DNA from: Oscillospiraceae bacterium
GTDB taxonomy: Bacteria; Bacillota_A; Clostridia; Oscillospirales; Oscillospiraceae
NCBI GenBank assembly: GCA_902795095.1
Contig: CADBKB010000015.1
Coordinates: 1-18,925, forward strand
Direction of reading: 5' to 3'
Length of the DNA stretch: 18,925 nt
The translations under genes and the position numbers were made by a program. Numbering within the stretch: position 1 is the first letter of the stretch; every line of letters starts with the position of its first letter. The notes below the pieces were generated by a model. That model saw only the letters and a list, made by a program, of their open reading frames with translations, was not told the DNA's origin and did no database searches. Positions 14,283-18,925 of this stretch are shown here, piece after piece.

Positions 14283-14714
14283 GTGCGTATTTATGGATAT
14301 ATCTGTTTGGCCGTCGGCATGCTTTTTCTGGCAGCGGCAATCCGGTATTTGATCGTCTGTCTGGGATTCCGGAAAGACAGAGTCAAGCACACCGGGGCGT
14401 ATCTGGAGCGCACGGAGCATGAAGGCAATCACCGTTTTCACGGCAGGTACGGAGAATTCATCCACGATATTACGACCGCCCATTATTCCTACACCGTGGA
14501 CGGAAAGAAATACACCATCGAGCAGACCGTCAACAACGTCAAGCCCCATGATTTTCCCCCCATGCTCCAGGTCATATACCAGCCAAAGCATCCCGATCGG
14601 GCTTATCTGAAGGATCTCACCTTTCCGGCGGAGCCCTTTATCTGCGGTGCGATGGCCTTCCTGGCTCTGGTTTTCTTCGCCAACGGCATATACTTTTCCT
14701 TTATCTGGTCCTGA
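14283..14714 (+). CDS. DUF3592-like small membrane protein
   Basis: The 143-residue protein has a transmembrane helix at about 5-27, a soluble core, and a second helix at about 117-139. The core has HYSYTVDGKKYTIEQ (67-81) and LQVIYQPKHPDRAYL (95-109), matching the DUF3592 pattern of a Y-Y-VDGK-Y strand pair followed by a YnPknP motif. Function is unknown for the family. The start is GTG at 14283 with a GGGGGGA ribosome binding site about 6 nt upstream; no in-frame ATG precedes the first helix. It is a single-gene transcript, divergent from the DUF3810-like gene and closed by a strong terminator. Confidence 0.8.
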   Translation: MRIYGYICLAVGMLFLAAAIRYLIVCLGFRKDRVKHTGAYLERTEHEGNHRFHGRYGEFIHDITTAHYSYTVDGKKYTIEQTVNNVKPHDFPPMLQVIYQPKHPDRAYLKDLTFPAEPFICGAMAFLALVFFANGIYFSFIWS

Positions 14715-14717
14715 ATC

Positions 14718-14750
14718 AAAGCGGACGCCGGGTTCCGGCGTCCGCTTTTT
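14718..14750 (+). terminator. Strong intrinsic terminator
   Basis: AAAGCGGACGCCGG (14718-14731) pairs perfectly with 14735-14748 around a GTT loop, and T5 runs from 14746 to 14750. It starts 4 nt after the DUF3592-like stop. It also lies just beyond the stop of the convergent gene ending at 14754 and may serve both strands, although the minus-strand T-run is short. Confidence 0.9.
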
Positions 14751-14753
14751 GCT

Positions 14754-15197
14754 TCACCGCAGCTGCGCGATCGCCCGGGATCGCCCCATGGACTCCCGGC
14801 GCAGGCGGGCGGCGGTCTGCCGGCAGGGGCCGTCGAGCTGATCCAGCAGATCCCGCAGGTCCTGTTCGGCCCGCCGCTGGGCGCAGACGTCCGCCCGGGT
14901 GTTCGGGATCTGCCGTCCCTGTACGCCGGCGCAGGCGCGCAGCGCCCCTGCGCCCCGGCGGCACTGCCCCGCCAGCCGGCGCAGCCATGGGGCCCGCCGC
15001 CTGCGCGCCAGAAAGTCATAGCCCGCGGCCAGAGCCTCCAGGGCGTCGGCTGCCATCTGCGCCTCCGGCGGTCCCGGCGGAGGCGGCGGCCAGGGACCGG
15101 GCGGCTTTCCGCCCTGCCCCGGCGGCGCGAACACATCCTGCCCGGGGCGTACCCGCGCCCACACCTCACGCACCGCCCGGCGGTTATACGGATCCAT
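14754..15197 (-). CDS. Uncharacterised helical protein with proline-rich linker
   Basis: I do not recognise a family with confidence. The 147-residue protein starts with MDPYNRRAVREVWARV, followed by a proline-rich linker (25-44, with runs of PPP and PGPP). Arg- and Ala-rich predicted helices follow (about 45-95 and 106-145), with cysteines at 79, 89, 105 and 125. The ATG at 15197 is preferred over one two codons upstream because GGGAGGG is 7 nt before it and would abut the other. The helix pattern recalls ferritin-like small proteins of clostridia, but I see no clear set of metal-binding Glu/His residues. Coding potential is supported by the ribosome binding site and the position of the stop beside a terminator. 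Confidence 0.6.
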   Translation of the reverse strand: MDPYNRRAVREVWARVRPGQDVFAPPGQGGKPPGPWPPPPPGPPEAQMAADALEALAAGYDFLARRRRAPWLRRLAGQCRRGAGALRACAGVQGRQIPNTRADVCAQRRAEQDLRDLLDQLDGPCRQTAARLRRESMGRSRAIAQLR

Positions 15198-15272
15198 GCG
15201 CATCCCTCCCGAGGATTTTCCCCATTCTATGCGCCGGCGCGTGCCCGTGTGCGATGATTCCCTGTTTTTTCC

Positions 15273-15293
15273 CGGTTTTTTATGAAAAAACCG
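15273..15293. repeat. Perfect 9-bp palindrome with 3-nt loop
   Basis: CGGTTTTTT (15273-15281) pairs with AAAAAACCG (15285-15293) around ATG. It lies directly upstream of the transketolase promoter -35 box (15294). The poly-T/poly-A stem is similar in design to the palindromes at 38-70 and 6150-6176. Confidence 0.6.
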
Positions 15294-15322
15294 TAGCCAA
15301 CCCCCGGGGCTTGTGCTATAAT
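15294..15322 (+). promoter_or_regulatory. Promoter of the transketolase operon (extended -10)
   Basis: A perfect TATAAT (15317-15322) is preceded by TGC (15314-15316 reads TGC), an extended -10 motif. The -35 region at 17-bp spacing is weak (TAGCCA, 15294-15299). The leader is about 90 nt to the ATG at 15418. Confidence 0.65.
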
Positions 15323-15417
15323 GGTTGCATTACAAAGGGGATTATGCCCAGCGGCAGGTCCCCGGTATGATCCCGCTGCGGCGTGCGGCGGAAATTTCAA
15401 CAAAAGGAATGGATTAT

Positions 15418-16269
15418 ATGAAGAACATCACCAACCAAGAGCTCGCCCTTTGGGCAGCCCGCGGAAGGCTTCTGGCGGTGGACGCCGTCCACACCGCAGC
15501 CAGCGGCCATCCCGGCGGCTCGCTTTCGTGCATGGACGCACTGACCACCCTCTATTTCGCCCAGATGAACATCGACCCCGCCGACCCGAAGAACCCGGAC
15601 CGCGACCGCTTCGTGCTGTCCAAGGGCCACTGCGCCCCGGCCCTGTACTCCGTGCTGGCCCTGCGCGGCTTCTTCCCCACCGAGGATATGAAGCTCCTGC
15701 GCTCCATCAAGGCCCACTACTCCGGCCATCCCGACATGGTCCACGTCCCCGGCGTGGACATGTCCACCGGTTCCCTGGCCCAGGGTACCTCCGCCGCCGT
15801 CGGCATGGCCCTGGCGGCCAAGGTCGAGGGCAAGAGCTACCGCACCTACGCCATCTGCGGCGACGGCGAGCTGGCCGAAGGCCAGGCCTGGGAAGCCTTC
15901 ATGGCGGCGGCCAAGTACCACCTGGACAACCTGTGCTTCTTCGTGGACGTCAACGGTCTGCAGATCGACGGCGCAACGAAGGACGTCATGCCCACCGAGC
16001 CCCTGGACGCCAAGTTCGCGGCCTTCAACTGGAACGTCGTCAAGTGCGACGGCCATGATTTTGCCGCCATCCGCGCCGCCCTGGCCGAGGCCGAGGCCTT
16101 CAAGGGCAAGCCCACCGTGATCCTGCTCAAGACCGTCAAGGGCAAGGGCGTCAGCTTCATGGAAAACAACGCCGGCTGGCACGGCAAGGCTCCCAACGAC
16201 GAGCAGTTTGCCCAGGCCAAGGCCGAGCTCGAAGCGCAGATCGCGCAGCTGGAGAAGGAGGTAGGCTGA
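15418..16269 (+). CDS. Transketolase, N-terminal (TPP-binding) subunit
   Basis: The 283-residue protein is the pyrophosphate-binding half of a split transketolase. It shows HTAASGHPGGSLS (25-37), DRFVLSKGHCAPALY (63-77), and the TPP/Mg2+ motif beginning GDGELAEGQAWEA (148-160) with the conserved Asn179. With the next gene's product it moves two-carbon units between ketose and aldose phosphates in the non-oxidative pentose phosphate pathway. The ATG at 15418 lies 8 nt after AAGGAA; an ATG three codons earlier would sit on top of that site. Its stop is 1 nt before the partner gene. Clostridia and Archaea commonly carry the split form, so this is not a broken gene. Confidence 0.95.
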   Translation: MKNITNQELALWAARGRLLAVDAVHTAASGHPGGSLSCMDALTTLYFAQMNIDPADPKNPDRDRFVLSKGHCAPALYSVLALRGFFPTEDMKLLRSIKAHYSGHPDMVHVPGVDMSTGSLAQGTSAAVGMALAAKVEGKSYRTYAICGDGELAEGQAWEAFMAAAKYHLDNLCFFVDVNGLQIDGATKDVMPTEPLDAKFAAFNWNVVKCDGHDFAAIRAALAEAEAFKGKPTVILLKTVKGKGVSFMENNAGWHGKAPNDEQFAQAKAELEAQIAQLEKEVG

Positions 16270-16270
16270 T

Positions 16271-17218
16271 ATGTCAGGCAAGATCGCAACCAGAAACGCC
16301 TACGGCAAGGCCCTCGCCGCCCTGGGCGCCAAGTATCCCAAGCTCGTCGTGCTGGACGCCGACCTGTCCAACGCCACCATGAGCAAGTTTTTCGCGCAAG
16401 AATTCCCCGACCGCTTCTTCAACATGGGCATCGCCGAGTGCAACATGGTCGGCGTCGCCGCCGGCATGGCTGCCGCCGGCCTCAAGCCCTTCACCAACAC
16501 CTTCGCCATGTTCGCCGCCGGCCGCGCCTATGAGCAGGTGCGCAACTCCGTTGCCTACCCCGGCCTGAACGTGGTGTGCGTCGGCACCCACGGCGGCGTC
16601 TCCGTCGGCGAGGACGGCGCCACCCACCAGTGCATCGAGGATCTGGCGCTGATGCGCGCCATCCCCGGCATGACCGTCATCCATCCCTGCGACGGCTACG
16701 AGACCGAGCAGGCGGTGGAGGCCCTTGTGAACTTCGACGGCCCGGCCTACCTGCGCCTGTCCCGTCCCAGCACCCCCATCTTCACCGATGAGCTCGAGGG
16801 CTACAAGTTCGAGATCGGCAAGGGCGTCACCATCCGCGACGGCGCGGACGTCACCCTGGTCGCCACCGGTCTGATGGTCTATAAGGCCATCGAAGCCGCG
16901 GAGCTCCTGGCCGCCGAGGGCATCTCCGCCCGCGTGCTGGACATCCACACCATCAAGCCTCTGGATTGCGAGCTGATCTGCAAGGCCGCACAGGAGCCCG
17001 GCGCCCTCGTCACCTGCGAGGAGCACAACATCATCGGCGGCCTCGGCGGCGCCGTGGCCGAGTGCGTGTCCGGCTGCTGCCCGGTGCCCGTCGTCCGCGT
17101 GGGCGTCGAGGACCAGTTTGGCCGCAGCGGCAAGGCCGACGAGTGCCTGGCCTACTTCGGTCTGACGGCGGAGAACATCGCCGCCAAGGCCAAGGCGGCC
17201 ATCGCCATGAAGAAGTAA
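16271..17218 (+). CDS. Transketolase, C-terminal subunit
   Basis: The 315-residue protein supplies the pyrimidine-binding and C-terminal domains. It has GIAECNMVGVAAG with the cofactor-activating Glu56, then THGGVSVGEDGATHQ (106-120) and the ARVLDIHTIKPLD turn before the last domain. It forms the active site at the interface with the N-terminal subunit. AGGAGGT lies 8 nt before the ATG, and the 1-nt gap to the upstream gene implies balanced co-translation. It ends in an Ala/Lys-rich helix. rpiB, another pentose phosphate enzyme, lies 0.9 kb downstream on the same strand. Confidence 0.96.
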   Translation: MSGKIATRNAYGKALAALGAKYPKLVVLDADLSNATMSKFFAQEFPDRFFNMGIAECNMVGVAAGMAAAGLKPFTNTFAMFAAGRAYEQVRNSVAYPGLNVVCVGTHGGVSVGEDGATHQCIEDLALMRAIPGMTVIHPCDGYETEQAVEALVNFDGPAYLRLSRPSTPIFTDELEGYKFEIGKGVTIRDGADVTLVATGLMVYKAIEAAELLAAEGISARVLDIHTIKPLDCELICKAAQEPGALVTCEEHNIIGGLGGAVAECVSGCCPVPVVRVGVEDQFGRSGKADECLAYFGLTAENIAAKAKAAIAMKK

Positions 17219-17233
17219 GAAACCAACACCGAT

Positions 17234-17260
17234 CCGGCCGGCGCAAGCCGGCCGGTTTTT
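17234..17260 (+). terminator. Terminator-like hairpin between transketolase and rsmG
   Basis: CCGGCCGGC (17234-17242) pairs with GCCGGCCGG (17247-17255) around a GCAA tetraloop, a stable GNRA type, and T5 follows (17256-17260). The AAGGAG of rsmG starts at the very next base. I see no promoter between this hairpin and rsmG. Confidence 0.8.
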
Positions 17261-17271
17261 AAGGAGCAAGT

Positions 17272-17970
17272 ATGCTGAAACTCCTCCGCGACGACGCCCA
17301 GGCGCTGGGCTTGACGCTGAACGACGCCCAGCTTTCGGCCTTCGGGCGCTACTGCGAGCTGCTGCTGGAAAAAAACGCGGTCATGAATCTGACCGCCATC
17401 ACCGAGCCCGCGGAGGTGGGCCGGCTGCACTTTCTCGACAGCCTGGCGCTGCTGAAGCTGGCGGATTTCCGCGGCAAGCGGGTGCTGGACGTCGGCTGCG
17501 GGGCGGGCTTTCCCGGCGTGCCGCTCAAGATCGGCCAGCCGTCGATCCGGCTGAGCCTGCTGGACTCCACCGCCAAGCGGATGCAGTGGCTCTCGGACGA
17601 GCTGCTGCCGGCGCTGGGCCTGGAGGCCGCGTGCCTGACCGGCCGGGCGGAGGAGCTCATCGAGGGCAGGCGGGAATCCTTTGATCTTTGCGTGTCCCGG
17701 GCGGTGGCGCGGCTGAACGTGCTGTGCGAGCTGTGCCTGCCCTATGTGGCGGTGGGCGGCAGCTTCCTGGCCATGAAGGGCGCGGCGGCCGAGGACGAGG
17801 CGCAGGAGGCGCGCAAAGCGGTCCGGCTCCTGGGCGGCAGCGTCCGGGAGGTGGCCGCGTACCCCGTGGGCGACGCGGTCCACCGGGTCGTGATCATCGA
17901 TAAGGTCCGCCCCACCCCGGAGAAATATCCCCGCCGCTTCGCCAAAATCAAGCAGCAGCCACTCAAATAA
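17272..17970 (+). CDS. rsmG: 16S rRNA (guanine-527-N7)-methyltransferase
   Basis: The 232-residue protein is a full-length RsmG (GidB). It has NLTAITEP and H(F)LDSLAL near the N-terminus, the SAM-binding LDVGCGAGFPGVPLKI (72-87), DSTAKRMQWL as the second cofactor segment, SRAVARLNVLCEL, and the C-terminal YPRRFAKIKQQPL tail. It makes m7G527 in 16S rRNA near the streptomycin site. The ATG at 17272 follows AAGGAG by 5 nt. It is usually found beside gidA/parA-type genes; here it follows transketolase instead. Expression may depend on read-through of the hairpin immediately upstream. Confidence 0.96.
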   Translation: MLKLLRDDAQALGLTLNDAQLSAFGRYCELLLEKNAVMNLTAITEPAEVGRLHFLDSLALLKLADFRGKRVLDVGCGAGFPGVPLKIGQPSIRLSLLDSTAKRMQWLSDELLPALGLEAACLTGRAEELIEGRRESFDLCVSRAVARLNVLCELCLPYVAVGGSFLAMKGAAAEDEAQEARKAVRLLGGSVREVAAYPVGDAVHRVVIIDKVRPTPEKYPRRFAKIKQQPLK

Positions 17971-17980
17971 CGGAGCGTCC

Positions 17981-18061
17981 CGTAGGGAGGCATCCCCAGA
18001 TGCCTCCGCATGAAAAGACGGTCAACAGAAAGACGGAGGCGTCAGGGGACGCCTCCCTACG
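17981..18061. repeat. 81-bp BIME-like inverted-repeat element
   Basis: CGTAGGGAGGC (17981-17991) is the exact reverse complement of 18051-18061. Each end forms its own hairpin: GGAGGCAT with ATGCCTCC (17986-17993, 18000-18007) and GGAGGCGTC with GACGCCTCC (18035-18043, 18048-18056). The two hairpins are linked by an A-rich spacer. There is no ORF. The layout of two facing palindromes between rsmG and rpiB resembles REP/BIME-type repeats. Confidence 0.7.
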
Positions 18062-18086
18062 ATCACCTAAATCACTGGAGGCAATT

Positions 18087-18527
18087 ATGAAAATCTCTCT
18101 TGCGTGTGACCATGGCGCGCTGGCCCTGAAGCGGGCGGTGCGCAAGCATCTCGAGGAGCTGGGCCACGAGGTGGTGGACTTCGGCACCGACACCCTGGAC
18201 AGCTGCGATTACGCCGACTTCGGCATTCCCGCCGCCAAAGCCGTGGCGTCCGGCGAGTGCGAGCGCGGCATCGTGCTGTGCACCACCGGCATCGGCATGA
18301 GCATGACCGCCAACAAGGTCAAGGGCATCCGCTGCGCACTGCTCTCGGACCTGATGTCCGCCCGGCTGACCCGCCAGCACAACAACGCCAACATGATCGC
18401 CCTGGGCGCCGCCGTCCTGGGCGAAATGCTGGCTCTGGAGATCGTGGACGTGTTCCTGACCACGGAATTCCAGGGCGGCCGCCACCAGCGCCGCATCGAC
18501 AAGGTCATGGCTCTGGAAAACGAATAA
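18087..18527 (+). CDS. rpiB: Ribose-5-phosphate isomerase B
   Basis: The 146-residue protein matches RpiB of the RpiB/LacAB family. It has CDHGAL (7-12), LGHEVVDFGTDT, the active-site Cys65 in GIVLCTTGIGMSM, HNNANMIALGAA (98-109) and a closing RRIDKV. It interconverts ribose-5-phosphate and ribulose-5-phosphate. The Cys65 and the TTGIGMS loop favour RpiB over the sugar-specific LacA/LacB subunits, but allose-6-phosphate activity cannot be excluded. The ATG at 18087 follows GGAGG by 5 nt. With the upstream transketolase genes it forms a partial pentose phosphate cluster, separated by rsmG and a repeat element. Confidence 0.94.
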   Translation: MKISLACDHGALALKRAVRKHLEELGHEVVDFGTDTLDSCDYADFGIPAAKAVASGECERGIVLCTTGIGMSMTANKVKGIRCALLSDLMSARLTRQHNNANMIALGAAVLGEMLALEIVDVFLTTEFQGGRHQRRIDKVMALENE

Positions 18528-18540
18528 CAAAGGCAAAACG

Positions 18541-18573
18541 AACCCCCGGCGGGATGTCCGCCGGGGGGTTTCG
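18541..18573. terminator. Bidirectional terminator between rpiB and the SLH gene
   Basis: CCCCCGGCGG (18543-18552) pairs with CCGCCGGGGG (18558-18567) around GATGT. GTTTCG follows on the plus strand, and GTTCGTTTTG follows on the minus strand. It ends both convergent genes. Confidence 0.8.
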
Positions 18574-18578
18574 TATGT

Positions 18579-18925
18579 CTATTTGCCGGTACGCCAGAGG
18601 AAGGTGACGACCTGGCCTCTCGTGCAGGTGGCGTCCGGGCAGAAGGTGGTGGGCGACATGCCCTTGGTGATGCCCTCCTGCACGGCCCATGCCACCGCCT
18701 TGGCGTAATAGGCCGTCCCGCCCACGTCCGTGAAGCCGGTGTCGGCGGTATCGGGCTCCGTCTCGCCGCAGAACCGCCAGAGGAAGGTGACGATCTGGCC
18801 TCTGGTGCAGGTGGCGTCCGGCGCAAAGGCCGTGTCGGACACGCCGTTGGTAATGCCCTCCTCCACCGCCCAGGCCACCGCCTTCTCATAGTAGGCGCCG
18901 GGCTTGAGATCCGTGAAGGCCGTCG
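18579..18925 (-). CDS. C-terminal part of an SLH-domain surface protein (partial)
   Basis: The reading frame is open from the window edge to a TAG at 18579-18581, giving at least 115 residues; the N-terminus lies beyond base 18925. It contains about two S-layer homology repeats. Each has a FTD...YY.KAVAWAV(E/Q)EGIT(N/K)G segment followed by F.PDATCTRGQ(I/V)VTFLWR. SLH domains bind pyruvylated or other secondary cell-wall polymers and anchor exported proteins to the Gram-positive envelope. The SLH repeats sit at the extreme C-terminus, so a catalytic or adhesive domain, if any, would be upstream and outside the window. The identity of the whole protein cannot be judged. Confidence 0.9.
   Translation of the reverse strand, partial: TAFTDLKPGAYYEKAVAWAVEEGITNGVSDTAFAPDATCTRGQIVTFLWRFCGETEPDTADTGFTDVGGTAYYAKAVAWAVQEGITKGMSPTTFCPDATCTRGQVVTFLWRTGK

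Noticed and set aside
14603..15169. A 188-codon leftward frame rich in Arg/Gly/Cys overlapping the 147-residue gene
   Set aside because: It crosses the strong terminator at 14718-14750 and runs into the DUF3592-like gene. Its composition is that of a GC-rich shadow frame and it lacks the ribosome binding site held by the competing frame.
15418..17218. Transketolase broken into two pieces by mutation
   Set aside because: The two genes have separate starts and ribosome binding sites and match the natural split transketolase common in Clostridia and Archaea.

Overview
The window is about 19 kb of GC-rich (roughly 65%) chromosome, densely coding, with AGGAGG-type ribosome binding sites, some GTG and TTG starts, and many start/stop overlaps. 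The gene order rimP-nusA-ylxR-ylxQ-infB-rbfA-nrnA-truB-ribF, a split transketolase, and S-layer homology (SLH) repeats with the CTRGQ-VTFLWR signature point to a Gram-positive Clostridia member. A high-GC gut lineage such as the Oscillospiraceae is my best guess. This placement is inferred from gene content and style, not from a marker search.

Layout. At 1-1103 lies a leftward LysR regulator with its own promoter and tandem hairpins behind it; no target gene is visible. At 1239-10705 lies a long rightward information-processing operon. It starts at a good sigma-A-type promoter, followed by a leader hairpin with a T-run. It then encodes ribosome maturation (RimP, RbfA), transcription elongation and termination (NusA), the RNA-binding proteins YlxR and YlxQ, initiation factor IF2, nano-RNA/pAp hydrolysis (NrnA), tRNA pseudouridine-55 synthesis (TruB) and FMN/FAD synthesis (RibF). 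It ends with an unrecognised multi-pass membrane protein carrying a nine-copy, 13-residue acidic repeat. The operon is interrupted between infB and rbfA by a terminator-like hairpin and a 223-bp non-coding element with 26-bp perfect terminal inverted repeats.

At 10742-12890 a leftward three-gene operon with 4-nt overlaps encodes an RluA-type pseudouridine synthase, a DMT/EamA transporter and an RsuA-type pseudouridine synthase. At 12994-14064, also leftward, is a DUF3810-type membrane protein whose zinc-protease HExxH site appears to be lost. At 14283-14714, divergent from it, is a small DUF3592-like membrane protein. At 14754-15197 is a leftward unknown helical protein. At 15294-18527, rightward, are split transketolase (two genes), rsmG and rpiB, which combine non-oxidative pentose phosphate metabolism with 16S rRNA methylation. 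At 18579-18925 is the C-terminal end of a leftward SLH-domain surface protein that runs off the window.

Most of the window is conserved housekeeping sequence and I see no new defence or biosynthetic system. The items worth a second look are the protease-dead DUF3810 paralogue, the inverted-repeat element inside the infB-rbfA junction, the rimP leader attenuator candidate, the 39-bp in-frame repeat array, and several dispersed perfect palindromes with 3-nt loops.
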